In this document: positions 16,917 through 25,410 of the stretch, in pieces | Numbering within the stretch: position 1 is the first letter of the stretch | How the letters are laid out: the number at the start of each line of letters is the position of its first letter | Assembly: GCA_951813615.1 (NCBI GenBank) | Contig: OX638377.1 | Span: forward strand, 3,224,001-3,288,000 | Direction: 5' to 3' | DNA: 64,000 bases | Origin: an uncultured Latescibacterota bacterium | GTDB taxonomy: Bacteria; Latescibacterota; UBA2968; UBA8231 | Notes under the pieces: model-generated | What the model saw: the letters and a program-made list of their open reading frames with translations, nothing else | Told to the model about the DNA's origin: nothing | Databases searched by the model: none | Position numbers and translations under genes: made by a program

Positions 16917-18161
16917 GTGCAACTACCGCAAATGGCTCCCGTCAAGCAGCACTTTGCCAACGACTCGCTCGCCGACGTGGCCGGCGAAGTCCGCCGCCAG
17001 CTAGCACACGCCGGTCTGGCCGAGGCCATCGCCCCCGGCGCGCGAATCGCCGTTACGGGCGGCAGCCGTGGCATCACCAATATCCAGCTCATCACCCGCA
17101 CGGTCGTCGACTGCGTCAAAGAAGCCGGCGGCAAGCCCTTCCTGCTGCCGGCGATGGGTAGTCACGGCGGTGCCACGGCCGAAGGCCAAAAGCAAGTGCT
17201 GGCCAGCTACGGTCTCGATGCTGAGAGCATGGGTTGTCCGGTCGAGGCAACTATGGATGTCGTCGAAGTAGCCCAACTCGACGACGGTACCCCCGTGCTG
17301 CTCAACCGGCTCGCCACCGAAGCCGCTGGCGTGGTACTCATCAATCGCGTCAAGCCGCACACCTCCTTTCGCGGGACCTTTGAAAGCGGCCTGATGAAGA
17401 TGATGACCATCGGCCTAGGCAGCCACAAAGGCGCGACCATTGCCCACGCCGGGGGAGCCGAGAGCCTAGCTCGCCTAATCCCGGCTTGGGGCCGCTGCAT
17501 CCTCGACCAAGCGCCGATCCTCATGGGTTTGGCCATCGTCGAAAACGCCTATGAAGAGACCCTCTGCATCGAGGCCCTGCAACCCGGGCAGTTCCAAAGC
17601 CGCGAGCCGCAGCTTTTGGAGGAAGCGCGGCGCGCCATGCCCCGCATCTTAGTCCAAGGCATCGACCTGCTGATCATCGAGCAAATAGGCAAGAATATCT
17701 CGGGCACGGGCATGGACACCAACGTCGTCGGCCGCATGCTCCTGCCCGGCGTCAAAGAGCCAGAGTCCCCGGGCGCGGCCCGCATCGTGGTGCTCGACCT
17801 GACCGACGAAACCCACGGCAACGCCAACGGCGTTGGCCTCGCCGACATCATCACCCGCCGCCTGCACGAGCGCATCGACTTCGAAGCCACGTACGCCAAC
17901 GTCTTCACCACCACCTTCCTCAACCGCGCGTACATCCCCGTCGTCATGGAAACCGACCGCGAGGCCATTGAAGCCGCGCTTTCGGTACAAAACCTCGCCC
18001 ACCCCGAACAGGCGCGCGTCGTCCGCATCAAAAACACCCTCGACATCGGCCACATCCAGCTGTCCGCAAGCCTGCTGCGAGAGTTCGGCGACCATCCCGA
18101 CCTAGAGCAAACCGGTGCACTGGCCGCGATGGCGTTTGACGAGTACGGACGCCTCGATTAG
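16917..18161 (+). CDS. LarA-type (DUF2088) protein, candidate nickel-pincer-cofactor isomerase
   Basis: A 414-residue protein. It begins with a Rossmann-like ARIAVTGGSRGITNIQLITR, then FLLPAMGSHGGATAEGQ. The hallmark block is INRVKPHTSFRGTFESGLMKMMTIGLGSHKGA, described here by its pieces RVKPHT, FESGLMKMM and GSHKGA. This architecture is that of the lactate-racemase superfamily, in which a lysine carries the nickel-pincer nucleotide; NCBI-type naming would put it among the divergent numbered groups. Such enzymes racemise or epimerise 2-hydroxy acids. The cofactor-making genes larB, larC and larE are not in the window. It ends the RidA-TPP operon and starts with GTG. Function is inferred. Confidence 0.72.
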   Translation: MQLPQMAPVKQHFANDSLADVAGEVRRQLAHAGLAEAIAPGARIAVTGGSRGITNIQLITRTVVDCVKEAGGKPFLLPAMGSHGGATAEGQKQVLASYGLDAESMGCPVEATMDVVEVAQLDDGTPVLLNRLATEAAGVVLINRVKPHTSFRGTFESGLMKMMTIGLGSHKGATIAHAGGAESLARLIPAWGRCILDQAPILMGLAIVENAYEETLCIEALQPGQFQSREPQLLEEARRAMPRILVQGIDLLIIEQIGKNISGTGMDTNVVGRMLLPGVKEPESPGAARIVVLDLTDETHGNANGVGLADIITRRLHERIDFEATYANVFTTTFLNRAYIPVVMETDREAIEAALSVQNLAHPEQARVVRIKNTLDIGHIQLSASLLREFGDHPDLEQTGALAAMAFDEYGRLD

Positions 18162-18280
18162 TAGCCAGTAAAATCCTAATACGTAAGAACTTCGTCCGAT
18201 TGTGAGTGCTGTCGAGAGGAAGAACCGTGGCGGAAGAAAATCCCCGCTCATTTGTTGATCGTCGGGCGGAAGGAAGGGGA

Positions 18281-18298
18281 GCGCGTAGAAAGACGCGC
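18281..18298. terminator. Hairpin between convergent larA-like and rpoN genes
   Basis: GCGCGT-agaaag-ACGCGC is a perfect 6-base stem directly after the rpoN stop codon and about 120 bases after the stop of the larA-like gene. There is no clear U-tract on either side. It may still act as a simple 3'-end hairpin for rpoN, where a pyrimidine-rich TCCCCTTCCTTCC follows. Confidence 0.35.
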
Positions 18299-19771
18299 CT
18301 ACAGCTCCTTGCGGTAGCGCTGCGAAGGGATTTTTAGCTGATCGCGGTATTTGGCTACGGTGCGCCGCGCAATTTTCAAGCCGCCTTTACTCAACTCCTC
18401 GACAATCTGTTGATCCGAAAGCGGCCGGGCCTTGTTCTCGTCGGTGACGAGCTGCGAAATTTTCTCTTTCACCGAGCGCACGGACACGTCTTCGCCATCG
18501 TCCGTGCTGAGCTTGTTGTCAAAGAAGTACTTCAGTTCAAAAACTCCGTGCGGCGTCTGCACGTACTTGCCATTGCTGACGCGGCTAATCGTCGATACGT
18601 GCATCTCCACGGCGTCGGCCACATCCTGCAAGACCAAGGGCCGCAGCCGCGTCGGCCCCTCCTCGAAAAAGGGCAACTGCGCCTGCAGCAGGTAATTGGC
18701 CACCTTGAGCATGGTCGTGCGGCGCTGTTGGATGGCGTTTATGAGCCAGCGAGCGTCGTTGAGGTTTCTGGACACGTAGTCCTTGACTGCGTCCTTGCTG
18801 TTATGGGAGTTGCTGAGTAGATGCTGGTACTCAGAATTGACCCTTAAGGACGGCATGGATCCATCGGCCAGCCTCACCTCCCACTCCTCGCCAATCTTTT
18901 CAATGACCAAGTCCGGCGTGACGTACTCGACTTCGGTATCTAGCGTCAAGAGCTTGTCATAGTCGCTGCTCGCCGACAGGCCCGGATGCGGCTGTAAGCG
19001 CTCGATGACCTGCAAAACCTCTTTGAGCTTCTCGTTGGAAATGTCCAACGCACGGGTTATGTTCCGCAGACGCCGCCGCGTCAGGTCCTCTAGGTGATCT
19101 CGCACCACCTGCAAGGCCAGCTCGCTAAGCGGATCGTCGCGCTGGCTCAACTGGAGCAACAGACACTCGCGCAGGTCGCGCGCACCGACTCCAGGCGGGT
19201 CAAAGGTCTGGATGACGCGCAGCACCTTTTCCACAGCCGCGACTTCGATCGCTAGGTACTCGGCGATCTCGGCCAGCGAACAGCCGACGTAACCGCGCTC
19301 GTCGATATTGCCGATGATGTACTCGGCGATGGCGCACTCTTCTGGCTCCAAATCGCCAATCTCGCCTAGCTGATGGTACAGTTGATCTAAAAGAGGCGGA
19401 ACGGCGGTGATGCGGTTTTCCTGCGACTCGCGGTCGGCCTCCCAATTGGGATCGTATTCCGTGCGCTCGCTATTGTACGCGCCTGTGTCGAACTGGTCGT
19501 CCAACAGCGCGTCCCAATCGACCTCCTCTGTGTCCGCGGGTAGATCCTCTTCTGCCTTGAGCCCCTCCTCCTGCTCGCGCAGTTCCTCTTCCTCTTCTCC
19601 TTCTTCGCGCAGCTCGACGGCCTCTTCGAGCAAGGGGTTGAGTTCGAGTTGCTGCTTAACCTCCAGCGCCAAATCCAAAGTGGACATCTGCAACAGCCGC
19701 AGCGATTGAATGAGCTGCGGCGCCATCTTCTGCTGGAGGCGTAAGCTGGTATTTTGCTCGGGTCGAAGCAT
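18299..19771 (-). CDS. rpoN: RNA polymerase sigma-54 factor
   Basis: A 490-residue sigma-54. Region I is Gln/Leu-rich (LRLQQKMAPQLIQSLRLLQM), region II is acidic, the core-binding domain follows, and the C-terminus carries the RpoN box ARRTVAKYR within IARRTVAKYRDQLKI. All parts are present, so the factor should be active. It directs RNA polymerase to -24/-12 promoters and needs an AAA+ activator, one of which is encoded at 60467. It lies downstream of lptB after 109 bases, the same neighbour as in proteobacteria. AT-rich sequence before it (19772-19880) may hold its own promoter, but no clear -35/-10 pair stands out. Confidence 0.96.
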   Translation of the reverse strand: MLRPEQNTSLRLQQKMAPQLIQSLRLLQMSTLDLALEVKQQLELNPLLEEAVELREEGEEEEELREQEEGLKAEEDLPADTEEVDWDALLDDQFDTGAYNSERTEYDPNWEADRESQENRITAVPPLLDQLYHQLGEIGDLEPEECAIAEYIIGNIDERGYVGCSLAEIAEYLAIEVAAVEKVLRVIQTFDPPGVGARDLRECLLLQLSQRDDPLSELALQVVRDHLEDLTRRRLRNITRALDISNEKLKEVLQVIERLQPHPGLSASSDYDKLLTLDTEVEYVTPDLVIEKIGEEWEVRLADGSMPSLRVNSEYQHLLSNSHNSKDAVKDYVSRNLNDARWLINAIQQRRTTMLKVANYLLQAQLPFFEEGPTRLRPLVLQDVADAVEMHVSTISRVSNGKYVQTPHGVFELKYFFDNKLSTDDGEDVSVRSVKEKISQLVTDENKARPLSDQQIVEELSKGGLKIARRTVAKYRDQLKIPSQRYRKEL

Positions 19772-19880
19772 TGATTAAGATATTGTAAATTAATTACTTA
19801 ATAAAAACATATATGCTGATAGCGGCTGTAAAAACAAGCTCGTGTAGCGCAAAAAGTCAAGGTGCGAGCACAAAATGTAC

Positions 19881-20612
19881 CTATCGATCAACCCGCCAAC
19901 TAAAGCGCTCGCCGAGATAGATCCGCCGCACCTGCTCGTTGGCAATGAGCTCCTCGGCCGTGCCCGCCGTTAAAATTTTGCCATCCACTAGGATATAGGC
20001 GCGCGCGGCAATCTCCAAGGTCTCGCGCACATTGTGATCGGTAATCAGCACGCCCAAGCCCCGGTTTCTTAGTTCGGCGATGATGTTCTGGATGTCTTCG
20101 ACTGTGCGCGGATCAATGCCGGCAAAAGGCTCGTCGAGGAGCATGTAGTGAGGCTCGCAGGCCAAGGCCCGCGCGATCTCGACTCGGCGCGTCTCGCCGC
20201 CCGAAAGCGTGTCGGCGCGTTGGTCGGCGCGCTCTAATAAATCCAGCTCGGTCAGTAGCTGCCGTTGGCGCGCTGCGATGCGCGCTTTGTTGAGCCCTTG
20301 CGCTTCCAAGACGGCGCGAATGTTGTCGGCCACATTCAGCTTGCGAAAAATGGAGGTCTCCTGCGGCAGGTAGCCAATGCCCATCTGTGCGCGGCGATAC
20401 ATCGGTAGCCCGGTGATGTCCGCACCGTCGAGCAAGATGCTACCTCTGTCCGGCGCAGCAAAGCCGACGATGCTGTGAAAGGTCGTGGTCTTGCCTGCAC
20501 CATTGGGACCCAACAGGCCGACGACCTCGCCTGGCTCGACGCGGATGCTGACCTCGTCGACGACGGCCCGGCCGCCGTAGCGCTTGCTCAATGCGTGCGT
20601 TTCCAATGCCAC
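19881..20612 (-). CDS. lptB: LPS export ABC transporter ATPase LptB
   Basis: A 243-residue ATPase that powers lipopolysaccharide extraction from the inner membrane with LptF, LptG and LptC. It has Walker A GPNGAGKTT, LPQETSIFRKL (a LptB marker), signature LSGGETRRVEIARAL, Walker B YMLLDEPFAGIDP and the C-terminal EQVRRIYLGERF. I start at the GTG at 20612, which has GAGGAG 7 bases upstream and follows the previous stop by one base. The longer frame to 20693 overlaps the upstream gene and adds no homology. Confidence 0.95.
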   Translation of the reverse strand: MALETHALSKRYGGRAVVDEVSIRVEPGEVVGLLGPNGAGKTTTFHSIVGFAAPDRGSILLDGADITGLPMYRRAQMGIGYLPQETSIFRKLNVADNIRAVLEAQGLNKARIAARQRQLLTELDLLERADQRADTLSGGETRRVEIARALACEPHYMLLDEPFAGIDPRTVEDIQNIIAELRNRGLGVLITDHNVRETLEIAARAYILVDGKILTAGTAEELIANEQVRRIYLGERFSWRVDR

Positions 20613-20613
20613 C

Positions 20614-22476
20614 TTACGGCTCCTCTGCAGGCGGATAATAACGGCCTTCAATCTCCGGCCCGACTCGCACCTCGGCCAGCGACCCTTCGGCAAAGCGAAT
20701 ATCCAACTCTTCGCCGCTGACCTCGTTGACGGCGATCTCTTCGTCCTCTTGGAGCCGAGTGACCAACTCAGCCGCGCCCTTTACCAAGGCGCGGCGCAAT
20801 CCCGCCGCGTCAAAGTACAGAGTCATCTGCTGCCCGCGGAAGCGATTGATCTCTTCGTTCTCAGCCCGGCGGTGCGTCACATCGGCTGCGGCATTCACTT
20901 CGACTCGCTCCAAGTCTCCATCGACCATAAAGACTTGCCCACCTTGGCCCTCGATCCAACTATGGCGGTCATCCACCTCAATCTGGCCGCTTACTTGGCC
21001 GGGTATGGCGATCCACTCGACCTGGCTGTCCGCCAATGCGACGACCATGGAATCGGCCATCAGCCGGCTGCGGTAGCCGCGCTCGCCGTCCCGTTCTTCC
21101 AGCACCACGCCCTCGGCCACCAGCACCCGTGATGAATCCGCTTGGTACGCACCGCGCTCGGCCGCAACCTCCAACCCTTCGGCGCGCAGCACAAAACCGC
21201 CGGTTCCGGCCAAGTGGCCCTGCACGAGATCGAAGCGCAACACAGGGGCGGCCAACACGAGCTCGTGCTGGCGCAGCGAGGGCGCACCCCGCAGCCAGCC
21301 AGCTTCCTGCTCCAAGTCGAAAAAGAGCGAATCGCCGGCGAGCGAGCCATCCAACTCGGGTGCCTTTAGGGCAATCGCGCCCTCGGCATGGACTTGGCCG
21401 TCGCGCGTATAGCGGAGAGTCTGGGCCGTCAGCTCGCGCGGCCCGGCGCGCAAGATCACCCCATCCTGCGCCATCAGCTCGCGCTCAGAACGAGAATACG
21501 CTAACTGGCGCGCCTCGATCTGCCTCTCGCCCTGCACAAAAGTCGCCGGCTCCCCTCTGGCCTGCAACAGGGCTGCGTTGCGGTCGTCCTCCACTTCTGC
21601 GGCCCGCAACTCGGCCTCATCCTCTCGGTAGCGGACTGAACCGACCGCCACCAGCCGCTGCTTTTCCGCATCCACCGCGACTTCGTCGGCCGCAAACTGA
21701 GCCAGCGAGTCGGCTCCCTCGACCCCTCCGCTGATGTCGAAGCGGCGGGACTGTGGGAGAAACGTGGCGCGCGGCCCGGTCAATAGCACTCCGTCGTAGC
21801 GCACCTCGACGTTGTCGTAAGTGATCTCTTGCGCCCCCTCGACGCGGCGGCTTTCCTCGCGCAGGGCGCGCACCTCCACGACCGCGCCGCCTTGGCCGCG
21901 CCAGCGGCCCTCGACGGCTTCCAAAGACCACGCATCTACGGCGAAATTGCTGGTGAGATTGCGGCCCCACTCTCGTCCCTCTCCGACCTCCACCCGCAAC
22001 GCACCCGGAATGCGCAACTGCTCGTGTGCACTTTCCCACAGCAGGGTATCGGCCTGCACCTCTAAGCTATCCCCGGCTTGCAAGACCACGCCGCCAGCCA
22101 AGCCGAATCGATCCCGCTTGTGCTCTAGGACCAAGCGCTCGGCCCGCAGCGTCGAAGAGGCTTTATCGGAGCGAAATGCAACCTCTACGCCGCCGGTGGC
22201 GACGACCTGCTCTGACTTGGAAAATTCGCGCAAATAAGCGGCGCGGATCTGGATGCGGTGGCCGGGACGTCCCATCTCAATGTGCGCGTCCCATGCTTCC
22301 CCATCGACCTCGGGGATCTGCAGCGGCTCTTCGGGTACTTCTCCCGCGCCGCAAGCCCACAGCATGGCTCCGCAGCAACCAGCGCGAAAAAGCCGCGCTC
22401 CCCCTGGGAAAGCGCGGCCCGCTGAGACATTTGTACCACCCACCGAACTAGGAGGCCGCCGCCTGCCTCTCCTCAT
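20614..22476 (-). CDS. LptC/LptA-like LPS transport protein with many OstA-type repeats
   Basis: A 620-residue exported protein. The N-terminus is basic, then hydrophobic with Cys residues (LFRAGCCGAMLWACGAGE) and may be a lipoprotein or membrane-anchor signal. The rest is a long beta-jellyroll-like array of OstA/LptA units: FSKSEQVVATGGVEV, TLRAERLVLEHKRDRFGLAGGV, ADTLLW, EITYDNVEVRYDG, LTGPRATFLPQSRRFDISGGV and others. LptC and LptA are usually separate proteins of about 190 residues. Here a single long chain upstream of lptB could form the periplasmic bridge itself. The ATG at 22476 has AGGAGG 9 bases upstream and overlaps the end of pyrG by 29 bases. Confidence 0.75.
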   Translation of the reverse strand: MRRGRRRPPSSVGGTNVSAGRAFPGGARLFRAGCCGAMLWACGAGEVPEEPLQIPEVDGEAWDAHIEMGRPGHRIQIRAAYLREFSKSEQVVATGGVEVAFRSDKASSTLRAERLVLEHKRDRFGLAGGVVLQAGDSLEVQADTLLWESAHEQLRIPGALRVEVGEGREWGRNLTSNFAVDAWSLEAVEGRWRGQGGAVVEVRALREESRRVEGAQEITYDNVEVRYDGVLLTGPRATFLPQSRRFDISGGVEGADSLAQFAADEVAVDAEKQRLVAVGSVRYREDEAELRAAEVEDDRNAALLQARGEPATFVQGERQIEARQLAYSRSERELMAQDGVILRAGPRELTAQTLRYTRDGQVHAEGAIALKAPELDGSLAGDSLFFDLEQEAGWLRGAPSLRQHELVLAAPVLRFDLVQGHLAGTGGFVLRAEGLEVAAERGAYQADSSRVLVAEGVVLEERDGERGYRSRLMADSMVVALADSQVEWIAIPGQVSGQIEVDDRHSWIEGQGGQVFMVDGDLERVEVNAAADVTHRRAENEEINRFRGQQMTLYFDAAGLRRALVKGAAELVTRLQEDEEIAVNEVSGEELDIRFAEGSLAEVRVGPEIEGRYYPPAEEP

Positions 22477-24235
22477 GGCTTGCAACCTCCTGTTGGTAAG
22501 CCAGCGCGGCCTCGACAAACCCGGCAAACAGGGGTGAAGGATTGTCCATTCGCGACTTGAACTCGGGATGGGCTTGGGTAGCGATGAAGAAGCGGTGATC
22601 TGGCAACTCGATAAACTCCATCAAACGGGTGCCGTCCACGCGGCGGTGATACCCTGAAAAGACCAGCCCTTCCTCTTCGAGCAGCTCGACGAAGCGAGGC
22701 GAGACCTCGTAGCGATGGCGGTGGCGCTCTAGGGCGACTTTATCGCGCTCTAGCATAACCAAGCCAACGCGGAATGCCTGATCGGGCTTGGCCAGTAGTT
22801 GTTCGATGCGCTGGGCGTCTTCGTCTAGCCGGTTCGACGCCTCGTAGACCTGGAGGACGCGACTGTCGTTTTTGAACACCGCGGCGTACGCGCCCAAGCG
22901 CATGCTGCCGCCGTAGCGGTTTTGCTCTAGCGCACTCTTTTGAGTGTCTTGGACGCAGATGACTGTCCACTCAGAATCTGCGTCGAACTCTTCGGAAGTG
23001 GCCTCGGTGACCCCGGCCACATTGCGGGCGTATTCGATCACGGCCAGTTGCAAGCCGTAGCACAAGCCCAAATAGGGAATGTCGTGCTCGCGAGCGTAGC
23101 GAATGGCCATAATCACGCCTTCGGCCCCTCCCGCGCCAAACGCCCCAGGGACGATGATGCCGTCGAACGCGTCGAGCTCTGTCAGCTCCATTTCGCCGCG
23201 TTCAAACTGATGGCCGTCAATCCAAGTGATCTCGACCCGCGCATCCGACGCCACGCCAGCGTGTATCAGCGACTGATTGACTGAGATGTACGAGTCCGTG
23301 AGCTGAAAATCGCCCGTAACTACGTATTTGCCGACCATGGCCACGCGGACACACTGGCGCGGATGCCGGCTGCGCTTGACTAATTCCCGCCAAGGCCGCC
23401 AGTCTGGGGTTTTCTTGGGCGCACAGCCGAGCCGGCTGAGGATCTTCTCGCCGAGCCTTTCTTCTTCCAAAACCAGCGGGATGTTGTAGATCGTCTTCGA
23501 GTCCGGGGCCGAAATGATATGGTCGTAGGGTACATTGGCGCCGATCTGGATCTTTTTCTTGCGCACCTCGTCGGTGGCGGTCTCGGCGCGACAGACGATG
23601 AAGTCGGGAAAAATGCCGTGCTCGCTGAGCATGCGAATGGCCTGCTGCGTGGGCTTGGTCTTCATCTCGCCCACATGTGGCGGTATGGGGAGATAGGTAA
23701 TCAGCGCGTGGGCAAAGTGCTCCTCACCCAAGTCTCGTTCTAGGGTCTTCACGGCAAACAGGAACGGCTCATTCTCATAGTCGCCGACAATGCCGCCGAT
23801 CTCGACCAGCACGATGTCGTAGCCCGCGCCCGCCTCCTGCAAGCGACGCGTGATCTCATCCGTAATGTGGGGGATCGGCTGCACGGTCTCGCCGAGGTAC
23901 TCGCCGCGGCGCTCGCGCTCGATGACCGTGTGGTAAATCTGCCCGGTGGTCAGGTTGTTGGAGCGTGGCAGATCCAACCCCAAAAAGCGCTCGTAATTGC
24001 CCAAATCCTGATCTATTTCGCCGCCATCGTCCGTCACCCATACCTCGCCGTGTTCGGTGGGCCGCATGGTGCCGGCGTCGTAGTTGATGTACGGATCGAT
24101 TTTGACGGCGGTGGTGCTGTAGCCGTATTGCTGCAGGATCTTGCCGATGGAAGCTGTGGTCAAGCCCTTGCCCACACCGCTTATCACGCCGCCGGTCACG
24201 ACGACGTATTTGGGGCCTTTGTATTCTTCGGCCAC
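22448..24235 (-). CDS. pyrG: CTP synthase
   Basis: Makes CTP from UTP, ATP and glutamine; 595 residues, somewhat longer than the usual ~545. The amidoligase domain opens KYVVVTGGVISGVGKGLTTA and has TMRPTEHGEVWVTDDGGEID. The glutaminase domain starts at about residue 300 and has the nucleophile Cys in LGLCYGLQLAVIEYARN and the His/Glu pair in QAHPEF. It precedes lptC/A and follows gatC with a strong hairpin in the 68-base gap. Confidence 0.97.
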   Translation of the reverse strand: MAEEYKGPKYVVVTGGVISGVGKGLTTASIGKILQQYGYSTTAVKIDPYINYDAGTMRPTEHGEVWVTDDGGEIDQDLGNYERFLGLDLPRSNNLTTGQIYHTVIERERRGEYLGETVQPIPHITDEITRRLQEAGAGYDIVLVEIGGIVGDYENEPFLFAVKTLERDLGEEHFAHALITYLPIPPHVGEMKTKPTQQAIRMLSEHGIFPDFIVCRAETATDEVRKKKIQIGANVPYDHIISAPDSKTIYNIPLVLEEERLGEKILSRLGCAPKKTPDWRPWRELVKRSRHPRQCVRVAMVGKYVVTGDFQLTDSYISVNQSLIHAGVASDARVEITWIDGHQFERGEMELTELDAFDGIIVPGAFGAGGAEGVIMAIRYAREHDIPYLGLCYGLQLAVIEYARNVAGVTEATSEEFDADSEWTVICVQDTQKSALEQNRYGGSMRLGAYAAVFKNDSRVLQVYEASNRLDEDAQRIEQLLAKPDQAFRVGLVMLERDKVALERHRHRYEVSPRFVELLEEEGLVFSGYHRRVDGTRLMEFIELPDHRFFIATQAHPEFKSRMDNPSPLFAGFVEAALAYQQEVASHEERQAAAS

Positions 24236-24266
24236 GTTACGCGCTCCTCCGAGCTACCCAAACAAA

Positions 24267-24296
24267 GAAGCGGCGACAGTGCCCTGTCTCCGCTTC
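24267..24296 (-). terminator. Strong hairpin in the gatC-pyrG gap
   Basis: Read on the minus strand, GAAGCGG-A-GACAG pairs with CTGTC-G-CCGCTTC (12 pairs, one mismatch) around a 4-base loop, followed by TTTGTTTG. It sits after the gatC stop and about 30 bases before pyrG. It can be a terminator for gatC or an attenuator in the pyrG leader. The interrupted T-tract makes partial readthrough likely. Confidence 0.6.
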
Positions 24297-24303
24297 TCAA
24301 TAG

Positions 24304-24591
24304 TCAATCGATAATTCTCGGAACCTTGAAGTAATCCTCTTGCCGCTGCGGGGCCGCCGCGGCGATCTCGGCCGTCGCGGGAAAGGGCGTTGCCTCGTCG
24401 CGGCGAAACGCATTAGCGAGAGGCAGCACGTGGGACGTTGGCTCTACGCCGGTGGTGTCTAGCTCGTTGAGCTTGTCCATGTAGCGCAAGATGCGGTTGA
24501 GTTCCCCAGCTAGCCTTTCCTCTTCTGCGGGAGAAAAGCGCAACCGCGCCAATTCGGCGACCCCGTGGACCTCTTCTATAGTAACCGCCAT
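24304..24591 (-). CDS. gatC: Aspartyl/glutamyl-tRNA amidotransferase subunit C
   Basis: A 95-residue subunit of GatCAB, which amidates mischarged Glu-tRNA(Gln) and Asp-tRNA(Asn). Its features are TIEEVHGVAELARLRFSPAEEERL, RILRYMDKLNELDTTGVEPTSHV and the C-terminal FKVPRIID. The start at 24591 (MAVTIEEV) fits the family length; a further upstream start would read through the leader hairpin. GatA and GatB are not beside it. No clear ribosome-binding site precedes the ATG. Confidence 0.95.
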   Translation of the reverse strand: MAVTIEEVHGVAELARLRFSPAEEERLAGELNRILRYMDKLNELDTTGVEPTSHVLPLANAFRRDEATPFPATAEIAAAAPQRQEDYFKVPRIID

Positions 24592-24612
24592 AGGTAAATT
24601 TCGAACACAGAT

Positions 24613-24644
24613 CAAAAAAAGACGGGGCTGGCTGCGCCGACCCC
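24613..24644 (-). terminator. Intrinsic terminator-like hairpin in the gatC leader
   Basis: On the minus strand GGGGTCGG-CGCAG-CCAGCCCC forms a stem of four G-C pairs, one G-U, one mismatch and at least two more G-C pairs, followed by GTCTTTTTTT. No minus-strand gene ends upstream of it: the next gene at 24771 is on the plus strand. It therefore lies between any gatC promoter (a weak TTGCGC-N17-GATATT can be read at 24696-24668) and gatC itself, the position of an attenuator. Confidence 0.6.
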
Positions 24645-24700
24645 TTACCTTTCGCAAAACAGTGTTAAATATCACGCATCACCAAAGGTAGCGCAAGGGC

Positions 24701-24729
24701 TTGTAGCGGGGTAGCCCAATGCCTATACT
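24701..24729 (+). promoter_or_regulatory. Sigma-70 type promoter of the DUF2203 gene
   Basis: TTGTAG (24701-24706), a 17-base spacer and TATACT (24724-24729, 5 of 6 matches) lie 41 bases before the ATG at 24771. It diverges from the gatC leader. Confidence 0.55.
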
Positions 24730-24770
24730 TTGCCACAACACAAGCCAAAACTCTCAGCCCGCAAAGTTAC

Positions 24771-25259
24771 ATGACGCGCAAGGCATTTACCATTGAAGAG
24801 GCCAACGCCAAGTTGCCTCAGCTAGAGGACGTGCTCCAACGCATAGAGGTCAAAAAGGGGGCCGTTCGCTATCACGACCAACAGTTGCAAATTCTCGATG
24901 CGCTCTGGGGCCAAGCAGTCGCCCGCAGCACCAATCCCGACCGCGACGCCTTCGACCAGCATCGGCGCCGCGTCAACGACCTAATCCTCGACATTAAGCA
25001 CATCATCGCCGAGGAAATCATCACCGAGGGCATCCGCTTCCCAGCCGGCGGCCTCGAACGCGGCCTCCTCGACTTCCCCACCACCTACCAAGGTCGCTGG
25101 GTGCTGTTGTGCTGGCAGCGCGGCGAGCCCCAAGTCGCCTATTGGCACGAACTGAACGCTGGATACGCGGGTCGTCAGGAGATTACCGCCGAGCACATCA
25201 TCGCCATGGGCAAGGAAGACGATCCAGCTACGGTTGATGACTCGGCACTGGACTTCTGA
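24771..25259 (+). CDS. DUF2203 family protein
   Basis: A 162-residue cytoplasmic protein. It begins KAFTIEEANAKLPQLEDVLQRIE, typical of DUF2203, and has a long helical middle and the conserved end GRWVLLCWQRGEPQVAYWHELNAGYAGR. In this family the latter reads LCW-x(1,2)-GE-x(4,5)-WH. The function of the family is not established. It lies alone between the divergent gatC unit and smc. Confidence 0.85.
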   Translation: MTRKAFTIEEANAKLPQLEDVLQRIEVKKGAVRYHDQQLQILDALWGQAVARSTNPDRDAFDQHRRRVNDLILDIKHIIAEEIITEGIRFPAGGLERGLLDFPTTYQGRWVLLCWQRGEPQVAYWHELNAGYAGRQEITAEHIIAMGKEDDPATVDDSALDF

Positions 25260-25274
25260 ATAGCAGCAATTGCC

Positions 25275-25304
25275 TTGACAGCGTTTCTCGTTTTTGAGTA
25301 CTTA
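25275..25304 (+). promoter_or_regulatory. Candidate promoter of smc
   Basis: A perfect -35 box TTGACA (25275-25280) is followed after 18 bases by TACTTA (25299-25304), a poor -10 match. It would give a leader of about 100 bases before the GTG start of smc. It begins just after the DUF2203 stop. Confidence 0.4.
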
Positions 25305-25410
25305 AAGATGGCTTTCCCCTGAGCCGTCTCTCACTCCCCTAGCATCGCCCACACCTAACCTTCTCCCCCAGCGGAGCGCTCCCTCCCCAGCGCCCGGCAG
25401 GAGCTAGACT

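Noticed and set aside
18227..18337. A 36-codon GTG frame with AGAGGAAG before it, between the larA-like gene and rpoN
   Set aside because: It is very Arg-rich, includes the 3'-end hairpin and runs antisense into rpoN, so it is more likely a by-product than a small protein. Not excluded.
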